Below the pieces are notes generated by a model. That model was given only the letters and a program-made list of their open reading frames with translations. It made no database searches and was not told the DNA's origin. The position numbers and the translations under genes were made by a program. From the NCBI GenBank assembly GCA_017979445.1, contig CM030704.1, positions 14,057,658-14,121,657 of the forward strand: a stretch of DNA of 64,000 bases, read 5' to 3'. The DNA comes from Akebia trifoliata (lineage: Eukaryota > Streptophyta > Magnoliopsida > Ranunculales > Lardizabalaceae). Within the stretch, counting starts at the first letter, position 1, and the number at the start of each line of letters is the position of its first letter. Below are positions 46,140 to 57,924 of the stretch, in pieces.

Positions 46140-46530
46140 GATATGGGTCGTGGACCCAATCTAAGATGGATATGGGTCATGGACCCATTTTGAATGGATA
46201 TAGGTCGTGGACCCATATTGAATGGATACAGGTCGTGGTCCCTGTTTGAGTGGACACGGGTCGTGGACCCAGTTTGAGTAGACATGGGTCGTGGACTCGA
46301 TTTCGATGGATATGAGTCGTGGACTCATTTGAGGTGGAAATGAGTTGTGGACCCATTTTGAAGTAGATATGGGTCGTGGACCCATTTAAGGTGGATATGG
46401 GTCGTGGACCCATTTCGAAGTGGATATGGGTCATGGACCCATTTGAGGTGGATATAGGTTGTAGACCCATTTGTGGTGGATATGGGTCATGGACCCGTTT
46501 GAAGCGAATATGGGTCGTAGACCCCATTTG
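46140..46530 (-). repeat. ~28-31-bp hairpin minisatellite, about 13 copies
   Basis: Each unit carries ATGGGTCgtgGACCCAT or a variant, a 7-bp perfect stem with a 3-nt loop, followed by TTTGARGTGGAT-like spacer. The unit is not a multiple of three yet all minus-strand frames are nearly stop-free, which creates a spurious 149-codon ORF (46177-46626). Confidence 0.9.
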
Positions 46531-46744
46531 ATGTGGATTATCATTTTTAGTGTATCCCCTTAATAACATTTTAATGAATCTTGAGATTTTATTGAATTTT
46601 GTACACCAACCCATTAAATAATTCATTTATGCAATGATTATTCACAAAGAAAATAATTTTATTGAACTGTTGAAAATTATTGACAAATAAGATTTTCATG
46701 GAATAATAATTTTCAATAACTCTGACTTAGATTATTTTTTTACA

Positions 46745-47578
46745 TAGACGTTTGGCTTTGTTTGATCATCATCAAGATTGCTAGGGCAATTAGGCTTGCT
46801 TCTCTTGGTTCTAACGATTGGCTCTTTGAACTCTATTAGTCCATCTAGATATCCTAAGGTGCACTTGTTCTAAGCTTTCTCAATGAGATGCACAACTTTT
46901 CAGTCAATGGTTCGGGAGGAACGAAATCTTTGTGTTGAGGCAGCAAAAACTCTATAGGCACTTCGTACTGTTTTCGGATCAAGTCAGGTCTGTAAAAAGA
47001 TGTCTCCTCCAGCCCGATCAAATGGACATAATAAGATCATTTGGTACCTAGAACAGGGTAGTCAATCATCCACCAAGGGCATCTCAAACCAATGTGACGA
47101 GCAAGACGAGAATCCAACCATTTGCTTTAAGCCTTGACTAAGTTGTGACACACTAACATGTTTCTTTTGAAAAAATGCTCTGGCCTATACTTGAGGGTTG
47201 AAGGAATGTTCACAATTTTAAGACAGTCACATATAAAGTAGGTGAGGACTTCCTTTGAAACCTCTTCCCTAACCATTCTTTATGACATCTAGACTTGAGA
47301 AGATTTCAGCTAGAATGAGAGGTACAGGGTTGGCTTTTCTTGATTGTTTGGAAATTATGTTTATGAAGGACTTAAGAATAGTTTGACCATCAGTTTTGAA
47401 GGTCAATATATATTGGGCTAAGATTCCTAAACACAACCGGTGGTCTCTAGTAGCTCGCCAGGATTCTGATTTTACATTGATAGGATGACTACGGGAGTGG
47501 TATAGATTCAATAAAAGTTCTAATCCAATTTCCAGTTATGGACTAGGGCCTTGGCTTCTTCTTTTGAAATGTTTAGCC
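46745..47578 (-). pseudogene. Extra upstream ORF remnant of element E (DUF7745-like)
   Basis: Decayed minus-strand coding sequence. The open piece at 47511-47269 reads WRATRDHRLCLGILAQYIL and KANPVPLILAEIFSSLD. A second frame at about 47090-46930 has LRCPWWMIDYPVLGT and SFYRPDLIRKQYEVPIEFLL. The combination, a 'RD.RLCLGILA.YI...NPVP.ILAE' helix pair followed by a 'RP..V.RQ.G....P' end, recalls the plant DUF7745 family (from memory). Ogre elements have an additional ORF1 of unknown role before gag, and the position fits. Frames shift at least twice and contain stops. The right end is cut by a Tekay-type LTR. Assignment to element E is inferred from orientation and position. Confidence 0.45.
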
Positions 47579-50174
47579 ATGTGACAATGGACTTTGGTCG
47601 TCTATCTGACCTACCAGATAGTTTTCATTCGTGTTCTATACCTGCCTCCCCAAACTCCGAGTCTGAAACTAAAAAAAAATGGAGAAGGAAAGGGTGAGTA
47701 ACAATGGTTACCCAGTAGGAAAATAAACAATTTATACCAATAACCTCTCCTAACATGAATAAATAACTATACTAAATCATTTTAACATATGAAAAGTTTT
47801 ATAGAAGAAACTACGATTAACTATTATATATAGTCAGGGATGAGCGACTAAATATTTTAAAACTCACATTACATTCATCAGCAGTACTCACTATAACATT
47901 TTATTTTTATACAAATCTAATTGGTCAAATGGAAACATTAAATATGTATTTCATTTTATATATCAAAATATGATAACAAATACATAATACACAATGGTGG
48001 AGTAGTGGAATTAGAGAGTTGGGATTCACGATTAGATTGTTCCCAGTTAGAACATAATGTTACAATTCTTTACTGGCTTACTTACCACGTTTGGTTGACC
48101 ATTTATCCGGCTCAGCCTGGCTGTTTGACGTGATAGTAAGCAATGTGTGTCAGAACGTTCGACTACTATAGATTGTTAGTGATCATTGACTAATCATCTA
48201 CGTTCATGCCTATCAGGCGTGCATGTAATTCCCAAATATACAATCCATTCATATATTACCACCTATAAATTACAAGTTCACTTGTAAAGATAGAGATGAA
48301 TAACCTGGATTCCAATTGTGACTCCATTCTCATACGCGTCCCATACCACGTATGAGCTTGGTGGCCGTACCGGACATCCCAAGATAGTACACCACTCCGG
48401 ATGATATGACGTACTATCCCTTCATGCATTCATAAACTCTTTAACAACTCACAAAATAGCTATATATATATTATTTTCATTTGAAAATAAAAGAGAAATT
48501 AACAATACAAGGTTGAGAATGAATATCCAGTTTCCTACCATGCAACTGTAGCCACCCGGCCTAAAATAAATAACGGAACGGGAAAGTAAACAGCGCCTTG
48601 CGCAAACAGAAAGTAAATAAACATGCAACCAGTAACATTATCCCTAGATATCTATTCACCAACTTACACATAATACAACAATGAAAAATGCAAATATCAC
48701 CCCTCGGGTGTGATTCTGATATTTTACCGTTTCATACCCTTTTTTCTTATTTCCGATTTTTACAATTTTCAATCTCTCAAACAAAATATCTACTTTCTGA
48801 TATTCATCAACTCAATATGAGTTCATTCAATATTAAATCATTTTTCCAATTATAAAATTTATTTTTATCAATAACATTGAAAAGTACAAAACTTAGATTG
48901 AAACGGGGTCTGAACTGTGCACATGACCCAACTCACAGAAATAACCCGGTAAAATATCTTACCAATGTATAATTTGTTATAAAATATAATTAAACATATC
49001 AAATATGCAAGTTCTATCATGAATTTGAAATAACCAATTAAATTCTTCATTTTTAGAAACACATCACAAATTTTTAATAAAATCCTAAATGCAATTTTCA
49101 CAATCTACGATTACTAATAGAAATTGAGAGTTCCTTACAATCTCTATGCGAAAGGATTGAAGTGCGTGTACTAAAATCGAGACTGTCAGCACGGAAATCA
49201 TGGTGAATCGAATTTCAAGAAGACTGATTTTTGAATTTGACCCACTAGTTTTAAAGATCTCGACGCCGTCGTCTTTTCTCCCTTCTACGACGGAGGACGA
49301 TTTGACCCAGAAACAGGCGAAATTTGAGGTCGAAGTTACGAAACTTCCGTATATATACACGACTAATTTTTAATGATACGAGATGAAAGAGAAGATGAAA
49401 CGAAAAGAAGTTAGGTGCGTTTTGTAGATGTTGAGGCTTCAAACATTTTTCCCTTTTGCGACGGAAGTCAACGAAGGCCCGTTCGTAATGGATCTAAGTT
49501 TGAAATTTTGAAAAAAAAATAATTTTTTTAAAAATATCCGTTGGCTGGTTTTGGGTTGTTTAAAATGAAGATGAATAGTAAAAAAATTTATTTATATAAA
49601 ATTTTGGGATAATTTCGACATTTTGCCTATTGTTTCGTTCAACAATAACTTGACCGTCCGGGCTCCAAAAGTAATTAGTGAATACTTTATTTTGTATAAT
49701 TTTTCATTCCGTATTTAATGGTATGGTCAATTTATACATATTTTATAACAAAAATTTACATTTTTAGCTTTATGAGACTCTAAAATTGACGTCATTTTCG
49801 TTTTTTTACGATAATTTGACTTTTTGGACTCCGAAATTGACAAGTAAATAGTTTATTTTATATAATTTTTCGTTACAAACCCAATGGTATGATCGAATCT
49901 TAACAATTATTAATCTAACAAAAATTTATTATTTTAGCCTGGTCCGACTCGGTAATCGAGGATTTTACAATTTTTCTGTTTGGACGCACATTTGAGCGTG
50001 CTTATAGGCTATGTTTTTGGACCATTTTGAATTTAATGGTGAGGTCAGATTTCATTAAAAATGATCAGAATAATATCCTACAATTTTACCATAAGTCCCA
50101 CTTTTAGGATTTTTTTTTAAAATTTTACTATTTATTTTTTCTCGAGATACGAATCGAAAACTCGAGGTTTTACA
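47579..50174 (-). mobile_element. Tekay-type LTR 'B2', 3'-truncated
   Basis: Minus strand starts TGTAAAACCTCGAG at 50174, just after a purine tract, so it is a 3' LTR by anatomy. It is collinear with 5995-7754 plus 10961-11945 and provides the empty site for the solo LTR there. The last few hundred bases expected from 13300-13708 are missing at 47579. Confidence 0.78.
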
Positions 50175-50190
50175 TTCTCCCCCTTAATAA
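50175..50190 (-). promoter_or_regulatory. Polypurine tract of the B2 element
   Basis: Minus-strand TTATTAAGGGGGAGAA immediately precedes the LTR start, as in element D (57183-57194). Confidence 0.75.
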
Positions 50191-50940
50191 AAATTTCATC
50201 CTCGAAATTGAAGTCATACCTTATCAAACTTCGTCGTCACCACACTAACACAACATGTGTAATAAACAATGCTTCTTTTCGATTATCATCTATTCTTGGT
50301 TCTAAGCCAATCTCATTTTTAATTCATAAACCTTATGTCACCTATTTTTCATCGACTCAATACATCCATCAATTAATCACTCCAATTCACATTATTTCCC
50401 TTCCCCATCAATATCTATCAACAATAATCATTTCAACTCTTCTTTATTCTTTATCTTCTTTACTTCTATCACCAATTACACCGTCTATTATGTTTTACTC
50501 GTACTTGCCATGAATATTACTCCTCAATGCATAGATTTATCGCAAACATACCACTACTATTTGCACACCATTTAATACTTCTTAATAAAACTAATACACA
50601 ATATCCACACTCAATATAACCCTACTATAATATAAATATCTACTAATACTAAATTCGCAAAATGCATTAAAATCTCCATTCCCAATACACCATTATCTTT
50701 ATATTCAATTCAATATTCCATTTCTATTTTACCTTACCGCACCTATTTCATCAACATTCTTTGCCTATACTACCTTAATAACTTTTTATCAATCATAGTC
50801 TCCTTGTGGCGTAGATAATTTCATTACTCGACCTATGTCAGTAGTTTCTAACTCTAGCAAGTGTGCAAAATCTCAGCAGAATTATATGATCTAGAAGAAC
50901 CAATATTGAATAGAACTCCACTTTCTAATATTATAATTAG
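50191..50940. other. AT-rich spacer between gag remnant and PPT
   Basis: No pol motif. A 101-codon plus-strand frame (50208-50513) is Ser/Leu/Ile-rich low-complexity and probably chance. CATCCTCGAAATTGAAG at 50199-50215 is the usual pre-PPT segment of Tekay elements. Confidence 0.5.
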
Positions 50941-51760
50941 AATCCGTACTTTCCAAAACTTCTTAGGAGATAGGTACTTTCTCCTGGGTTACCACCCATG
51001 CTTGCGACTGTGATAGAGGACACTCTCTTCTGATATGTCCCACCTGACCACAGCATAACATGTCAACGATCTTGTCTTCGTAGGTTTCTATAGAGTAGAC
51101 AGTTGGTAAACTAGAGCATGCATGCTCTGAACCTACCTTGTTGGTTCTTGTGGCCCTATTGGCATCATTAGTGCTCCAATGCTTTATAACTCAATGATGG
51201 GGGACTCTACAACTCGATAGAGAAAGAGTTCTATATTATGGATACATTGACCCAGAGGAGATTGACCTCGAATACATCAGTCTCTTGACCAGATCTGATC
51301 TGAGAGGAAAATAAGTCTAAGGTCGACTAATTTGCCCTTGGAGGTCTATAACTCCATCTCCCATTGCTTTACCCTTTTAGCTTGACTCATCGTATCTCTA
51401 TAATTGATAGTCTCAATCATCGACTTCCTAGCCCTTACGTAGGGTTATAGTCCTCTAAAAAATCTACGGGCCTTCTGCAGATCTGTCAAGATAAGCTCGA
51501 GCGCATATTTGACAACTTAGTGAACATCATATCATAGTATGTAATTGATAGATTACCCTGCACTATCTTAAAAACTCATAGTACTTGATTTCTCGAGTAA
51601 TTTTGGATATAAATCTATCAACAAACATCCTCTCGAAGTCTACCCATTCAAATGATCTATCTCTCAATATATTCATTTCAAAACGTTACTAATGATTGGC
51701 ATCTCTATCTAACTAGAATGTAGTCACCGTCACCCACTGATTTCTCGGGTGTTACATGAC
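50941..51760 (-). pseudogene. Ty3/gypsy (Tekay-like) gag remnant
   Basis: Minus strand, several frames. FEWVDFERMFVDRFISKITREIKYYEF (about 51660-51580) matches the 'W..F...F...Y.P......KE.EF' part of gag. Near 51008-51060 a zinc knuckle (C..CGQVGHIRREC) is almost complete but has a 1-nt shift between the first two cysteines. About 760 bp separate it from the PPT, far too little for pol, so protease to integrase have been deleted or were never there. Pseudogene with many stops. Confidence 0.6.
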
Positions 51761-51989
51761 ACTCAAAATCTTTCAGGTCTTCAAAACCCATTCATTAACT
51801 TCAACCAGATTGAAAAAACCCTCAAATCTTAGTAGACGTAATCGTTGGAAATTCTATAATCATATTCTTGGATTTACATGTCCTTTGGGCTGGGGAATTC
51901 TCTTATTCTTTAAAGGCACGATCTGTGGTAGTGGTCTTGGAGGTGGAATAGTATTTGCCTCTTGCGAAGAAGTCCAGCTCTCCCTCATT

Positions 51990-52630
51990 TCTTGAATTTA
52001 GTGGTGCACCTTATAAGTGTGATAAGTTTTGTACCATTTCTCACTTTCAATCGCTTGTCTTGTTTGTTCGGGATGGCACAAGTACGTTATCAACTTTATT
52101 AAAATTTGGTGACCTTATTGTTCCTTGAATTGGTTTGTCTAGTATCTTTCTGAGCCACACATCCTTAATCGGTTGACGTCGATCTGAATATTACTCTTCT
52201 TTATGTCCTAATTTGCCACATTCGTAATATATCACACTTTTTCTTTCGACTGATTTAGTAGTATATGTTATTGTTTCTTATAAAATTCTTCTATCCATTG
52301 AGTTGGTATGTTTATAATCTCACTCCTCATGTATGGTTATTTTTCCTATGAATTTACTAGTTTTGTAATTGTTTGTCTCTTATTAAATACTAATTGTTTT
52401 CCTTCCATTTGGCTTTGAGATGGTAGTGATTGTATTATTCATATTTCCTCTTTAAACTTGATGTGAGACTCAGCCATATGTCTAGTAAATGAAATTAGCT
52501 ATGTTATCGAGTCAGTGGTCTGATCCAGAATCTGCTTGTCTCTGTTGCGTTTCGGCCTCTGCCTTGTCCACTCATTTCGCTTATGTTTATTCGTAACAAG
52601 GCACTTATCATAAAACTTATCATGAGACTC
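51990..52630 (-). pseudogene. Zinc-knuckle fragment, lineage uncertain
   Basis: About 52255-52200 on the minus strand encodes YYECGKLGHKEE.YSDRRQP. This is a CCHC knuckle in which the first and last Cys are Tyr (both explained by G-to-A changes) and a stop sits just before the last. The context (KSVIYYECGKLGH...) is reminiscent of L1-type LINE ORF1 as well as gypsy gag. Upstream, 52499-52717 is open but overlaps an LTR and is not convincing. Confidence 0.35.
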
Positions 52631-52639
52631 ATGATTTCT

Positions 52640-53126
52640 CGCGTATGTATGACTCATCGTTAGAACGACATTCATTCTGTCGAGTAACATCCTCTTATTA
52701 CTCACCCTATCCTTCACCCTTTCAGATTGCCCAACTTTTGAGGAGCTTGCTTACGAGGAGCCATTCAAGGAGGTCCCCGTAGAAGGTTATGTTGACGATC
52801 TGCAAATCCCCTCAATTTGAGGATCACTTTAGGGGTTTAGATGATATGTTTAAATTTTGAATTGCTAGAGATGATGTAATTTTTTTGGGAGTTGTATTTT
52901 GGGATATGGTTATGATGTTGAGGATTGTCATTGATTATGATTATGAATATTTAGCTTCCGCTACTTTGATTTGAGATTAGTCAGTATAGTTTTCATTGTT
53001 TGTATTTTCATCCCTTAGCATTATTATTCTTGTTTACTCTATCCTGTTGTTTGTATGTTTATCTCACACCTCGAGATTCTGACTGATGAATCCTCAAGAT
53101 TTGTGTTTGGATTTCGTGGCGTGACA
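52640..53126 (+). mobile_element. 5' LTR of element D, only the last ~490 bp
   Basis: Matches 62820-63308 closely (GTATGACTCRTCGTTAGAAYG at the start; the TTTTGGGATATG block; the end CATGACA/GTGACA). Similarity stops abruptly at about 52640. Confidence 0.88.
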
Positions 53127-53129
53127 GCT

Positions 53130-53141
53130 TAGTATCAGAGC
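53130..53141 (+). promoter_or_regulatory. Primer binding site of element D, tRNA-iMet
   Basis: TAGTATCAGAGC, four bases after the LTR. The consensus for initiator tRNA-Met is TGGTATCAGAGC, so one G-to-A change has hit the second base. Confidence 0.85.
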
Positions 53142-53489
53142 TCAATATTAGTTCTGAATGGGATGGGAGCTCTTATGTGTTTAGAGGCCTGTTAGAGTCT
53201 CGATTGTAGATAGGATAAGGAATAATATGAAATTCTTTAAGGATATTAAATACGAGACAATAATTATTTGTGAAATTAATGGACTGACTAATATTAAATG
53301 AAATACGATTGAATGCATAAATGCTTGATGTGTAATTAGTACTCTGCTTAAAATATCTTTTGGATTTGGAGAATTTATAAAGATTGTTTAAATTACAGAC
53401 ATTATACTCCTGTAAGCCAAACAAGAGGACTTGACCCACAGATGTAGGGACATCTGAGCCTAGACAGCCCACAGAGATAGAGACTATGG

Positions 53490-54610
53490 TTTAAGCCATA
53501 ACGGCACTCTCCCAAAGTCAGACAAGACTGGAGAAAAGACAAGCCAAAATGATAGAAGAACAATTGGCTTTCATGAGGTAGATAACAAGGATGCTAGGGG
53601 GACATAACCAGTCAGCTGCACATACACCTAAGGCTACATCGAAAAAGGATATACCACCACCCCTACCTATAGGGATACTGAGAGGTATCAGATAGTACGA
53701 CCACCTTACCAGGGTCATACAGGTGCCCTTTTGAGAGAATACAAGAGTATGAGGTCACCCAGTTTTGATGGAACTACGGACCCCACTATGGCTGAAGAAT
53801 GGTTGCAAGAGTCTGACAGATACTATACACCATGGAGTGTTCAGACACACAAAAGATTTTATGTGCCACCTTTATGCTACAAAGGGATGATGCACATTGG
53901 TGGACATCAGTGAAAGATAGTCAATTAGGGATTCAGAATAGTTGGAAAATCTTTTAGAGGAAGTTTATTAAAAAATATGTTCTTGCTAGCGCTAGAGACA
54001 AAAAGAGGATGGAGTTTGAGCGGTTGACACAGGAGAACATGATAGTGGACCAGTATGAGTTTTGTTTTTCTCAATTGGCTCGTTATGCTCTCGAACTAAT
54101 TTCCACCAATCAGATGAAAGCATAAAGTTTTGTTAGAGGGTTGAAAATCTCCTTCAGAAATAGGATGGTTGTGTTTGAGATCATGAACTATTCTGAGGTA
54201 GTCACTAGAGCCCAGAGATTAGAAATGGCAGATGAAGTCATCCATGAGCAGAGTACAGGGATGAGGACAGTACCCCTACTGGTTAAGAGGCAGATGATTC
54301 ATGGGCCTAGTAGTTCAGGGTAGCAGTGGGCTAGCCGATCACTAGGTCAGAGTAGTGTCCGATCCTCAGCACCAGTCGACCAATACTCATAGAGGGTAGT
54401 AGCACCAGTGCAAGGTAGAGGTCAGACTTCTTGATCGCAGAGTTAGATGACTAGAAGCCAAGGTTAGATTAAAGCCTCAAGTTCAGATCTCCAGACCCCC
54501 ACTACCGTCACAGATGGTACCTATGGGCTAGATTAGTAGGGAGGCGATCAGATGTTATGTGTGTGGTGAGCTTGGACATTTGAGAAGACAGTGCCCCAAG
54601 ATCCCCTAGT
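53490..54610 (+). pseudogene. Gag of element D
   Basis: Broken plus-strand gag. 53731-53913 reads EYKSMRSPSFDGTTDPTMAEEWLQ and YYTPWSVQTHKRFYVPPLCYKG (gag N-part). 53970-54120 has KKRMEFERLTQENMIVDQYEF and 54141-54323 RAQRLEMADE. A complete CCHC knuckle, CYVCGELGHLRRQC, lies at 54553-54594. Stops at about 53577, 54124, 54321 and others. The order and motifs are those of Tekay/Del chromoviruses. It follows the PBS at the usual distance. Confidence 0.85.
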
Positions 54611-54624
54611 AAACACGCAACTCT

Positions 54625-56345
54625 ATGACCAAGGCAAGGATTTATGCTATGACACAGGCTGATGTTACAACCTCAATGGATGTTGTGGAAGGTACAATAA
54701 TGTTATACAACTGTTTAGCACATATATTGATAGACTCGGGTTCCATGTATTCTTTTATATCATCTAGCATGGTAGAGAAGTTAGAATTATCCACAACAGA
54801 TGTAGAAAAGATACTTTCATTATTACCTCCCCTAGGAAGTAAGATAGTGCCACATTGTGTATGTAAATCCTAAGTTCTTAAGATAGGCGATAGTTTGTTT
54901 GAACTAGATTTGACAGTCTTAAACCTTCGGGATTTCAGTATCATCCTAGGTATGAACTAGTTAGCAGCGTACCATGCAGTTATAGATTGTTATGCAAAGA
55001 CAGTTCGATTTTGGTGTACCAGGATAGTCAGAATTCAAGTTCAAGGGATTTCGAAACCATGTGGTCTGAATGATAAAACCATCTCAGAATGGTGCAGATT
55101 TGGGTAGGATGTATAGCATGAATACTACAGTTAGTAAGGTGAACGAAGAGTCTCTAAAGATAGAGACAATTCGAGTAGTGTATGATTATCCAGATGTCTT
55201 TTTAGAAGAGTTAACTAGGTTACCCCCAATAAGGAAGATTGATTTCTCAATCGAACTGATCCTAGGAACTAGACCCATATCAATTCCACTTTATCGAATG
55301 ACCCTAATAGAAATGAAAGAGTTGAAAAGTGAATTGGAAGAATTGACAGATTTGGGTTTTATTCGTCTGAGTAGCTTGTCTTGCGGTGCTCCAATTTTAT
55401 TTGAGAAGAAGATGGATAGGTCAATGAGGTTATGCATTGACTATAGAAAATTGAACCAGGTGACTATAAAGAACAAGTACTTGTTTCCTAGGATTGATGA
55501 TCTTTTTGATCAATTGAGAGCCACAAAATACTTCTCTAAGGTTGGGGTATCATCAATTGAGGATCAAAGAGGAAGATATTTTGAAGACATCATTCAAAAC
55601 ACGGTCAGGGCACTTACCTAGTAATGCCATTCGGTCTGACTAATGCACTTGCAATGTTCATGGACCTCATGCAACAAATATTTTGGGATTTCCTGAATGT
55701 CTTTATTAACGTCTTCATTGATTATATTTTGATCTATTCGAAGACGGAGTTTGAACATGAGGATTATTTGAATATCACACTTCATCGATTACGTAAAGAG
55801 AAGCTTTATGCGAAATTCTCCAAGTGTGAATTCTGGTTAGATGAAGTGAAATTCTTGGGGCATGTAGTTTCCAAGAATGAGATATCTGTGGACCCGTCGA
55901 AGATTGAAATGATCATGAACTGGTAGAGACCAACCATAGTTACTGAGATTAGGAGTTTCCTTGGACTTGCAAGATACTATCGTAGGTTTGCAGAAGGTTT
56001 TTCTAAGATAGCTTCGTCATTAACGAAATTAACTCAGAAAAGGGTCAAGTTTGAATGGTCCGAAAATTGTGAAACAACATTTCAGGAGTTGAAGACACGA
56101 CTAACCATGACACCCATTTTGATAGTCCTTAAGCTAGGAAAGAAATATGTCATTTATGCCAACGTTTCTCATACGAGACTTAGGTGTGTACTAATGTAGG
56201 GTAGTCAGGTAATTGCTTACTCGTCAAGACAATTGAAAATCCACGAGAAGAACTATCCGACCCATGATTTAGAGTTGAAAGCTATAGTGCACGCACTCAA
56301 GGTTTGGAGATACTACTTGTATGGTAGAGTTTTCAAGTTGCATTT
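54625..56345 (+). pseudogene. Protease, RT and partial RNase H of element D
   Basis: Protease: LIDSGSMYSFISSSMVEKL (about 54727-54785), keeping the DSG catalytic triad. RT from about 55070: [56 protein letters not shown] (55624 on) and FIDYILIYSK (55713-55742). The last is the catalytic YxDD box with the second Asp replaced by Tyr, so the enzyme is dead. RT ends ..EIRSFLGLARYYRRFAEGFSKIAS. RNase H pieces run to 56345 ([42 protein letters not shown]). Stops at 55619, 55924, 56197 and others. The middle of RNase H onward is deleted. Confidence 0.9.
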
Positions 56346-57150
56346 GGCATGAAACTGAAGATGAATACAACATTCCATCCACAGACCAATGGGTAGTCAG
56401 AACGTGTTATACAGATACTGGAAGATATGTTGAGGGCTTGTATGCTAGATTTTGGGGGTAACTAGAAGAATAACTTGGCATTAGTCGAATTTACCTATAA
56501 CAATAGTTACCAATCTAGTATTGGCATGGCACCATTTGAGGCCTTGTATGGGAAGCCGTGTAGATCACATAATTATTAGACAAAAGTCGGGGACAATATT
56601 CTATTGGGACCCGACATCGTCTCAGATACTATTGAGAAGATTAGAACTATTCGAGAGAAGTTATGAGTCACACAGAGTCGACAAAAAAGCTATGCAGACC
56701 ATCGTCGACGACTGTTAGAATTTGTAGTGGATGACTTTGTATTTTTTAAGATTTTTCCTAGGAGAGGAATCAATAGGCTTGAGATTAAGGGTAAATTGAA
56801 GCCGAGGTATGTGGGACTGTTTGAGATCATGGACAAAGTTGGCACGGTTGCATACAAGTTGGCATTACTCGCTCAATTGGAAAAGGTTCACATATATTTC
56901 ATGTATCAATGTCGAGGAAGTACAAACCGGATCCATCCCACGTTATTGATTGGCAATCTTTGAACCTATAGGAAAACATATCATATGAAGAAGGACCAGT
57001 GTAAATTCTTGATCGTAAGGAGAAGATGTTAAAATCACAAGTTATCCTGTTATTGAAGGAACTCTTGAGATATCATAATGTCGAGAAGGTGATTTGGGAG
57101 AAAGAAATGGAGATACGAAATCAATTTCCGGACTTATTCTTGGATTGAGG
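56346..57150 (+). pseudogene. Integrase C-part with chromodomain-like end of element D
   Basis: Begins abruptly at the end of the integrase core ([21 protein letters not shown], about 56350-56415), where the catalytic Glu region should be. It continues with [21 protein letters not shown] (56490-56555). The C-terminal domain is KLKPRYVGLFEIMDKVGTVAYKLAL (56797-56870). The end has a GPV.ILDRKEKML..V..LLKELLRYHNVEKVIWEKE pattern (about 56995-57110), a chromodomain of the type used by Tekay elements for chromatin targeting. Frames shift near 56575 and 56920. The integrase N-zinc finger and D,D residues are absent. Confidence 0.82.
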
Positions 57151-57182
57151 TATGTTTTAATTTCGAGAACGAAATTTAATTT

Positions 57183-57194
57183 AAGGGGAGTGGA
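57183..57194 (+). promoter_or_regulatory. Polypurine tract of element D
   Basis: AAGGGGAGTGGA directly before LTR start TGTAATACCCC. Minor-strand cleavage here would prime plus-strand synthesis. Confidence 0.88.
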
Positions 57195-57287
57195 TGTAAT
57201 ACCCCGAGATTCCAATTCATATATCGAAAAAACCAAATATTGAAATTTTAATAAAAATTATTATAGAAGAACTTAGGATAAAATACT

Positions 57288-57924
57288 TGATATGATCCCC
57301 TTTAGATGATCTCCATGGATATGAATCCCTCTGAACAACCTCTTCTAGGAACCCTTGAATTTGATGGCTTCGAAACATTCTAAATTGCTTAGGAACAAAT
57401 TGATGTTGATTGATTAAAACCTTAAGGAAACTATCTTCTTAAAATCTCAATCTTGAGACACCACAAAGGTTGATCACTCCTTTGATAAGTCGAAGATTCA
57501 TGCACTCAATCAACAACTCAAACAAGAACTCATAAAGAACACATGAAAACAAAATCAAAACTTCTTGAATAAACTTCAAAGATATAAGAATCATAATTGT
57601 GTCCCAAATACAATATGTGGGCTGTTTTTATAGGCAAATTAGATGAGGATTGAGCCTAATTAGTCCTTCGAAATTAAAAGACTATAACTAAGGACAATTA
57701 GAACATAAAATTTGCATTCAATTTAATCTTTCAAATCAATCCCTTGCATTAAAAGATAGTTGACCATCCTAGGTGAAGCTTTGATATCTTCAAATTTAGC
57801 TAACTCTTTGTATTGTACTACAATCAAGCCCTGTAATGCCTCTTCCATCCTCTTTGTCCTTACCTTAGCCAATTCCTTGCAATGGTTCTTGAGAAGACTT
57901 GGGAACATCAACCCTATATCCATT
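57288..57924 (-). mobile_element. 637-bp insertion: end of a gypsy pol plus partial LTR
   Basis: Flanked by AATACT (57282-57287 and 57925-57930); the uninterrupted LTR of the same family has one such site. Minus strand: residues KVRTKRMEEALQGLI (about 57840-57885) are the usual C-terminal tail of gypsy polyproteins (TRSRxKRxxEAL). After the stop come a TATA box (CTATAAAAAC, 57624-57633), an R/U5-like part and an end ATCATATCA at 57288. So a pol 3' end and one LTR entered as a piece without the 5' portion. Confidence 0.7.

Larger units (their letters stand above)
44721..46744 (-). other. Leader of element E
   Basis: No gene. Contains two unrelated minisatellites (44925-45790 and 46140-46530) and, at 45840-46010, sequence alike to the leader of element A (GTAGTCTATC.CCCTC, TTAGGCACC.A.TTTGA). 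Confidence 0.65.

Noticed and set aside
46177..46626. 149-codon minus-strand ORF
   Set aside because: It is the translation of the hairpin minisatellite rotating through frames; no domain, and the period explains the absence of stops.
50208..50513. 101-codon Ser/Leu/Ile-rich ORF
   Set aside because: Low-complexity AT-rich spacer next to a PPT, opposite strand to the element; no start context or domain.
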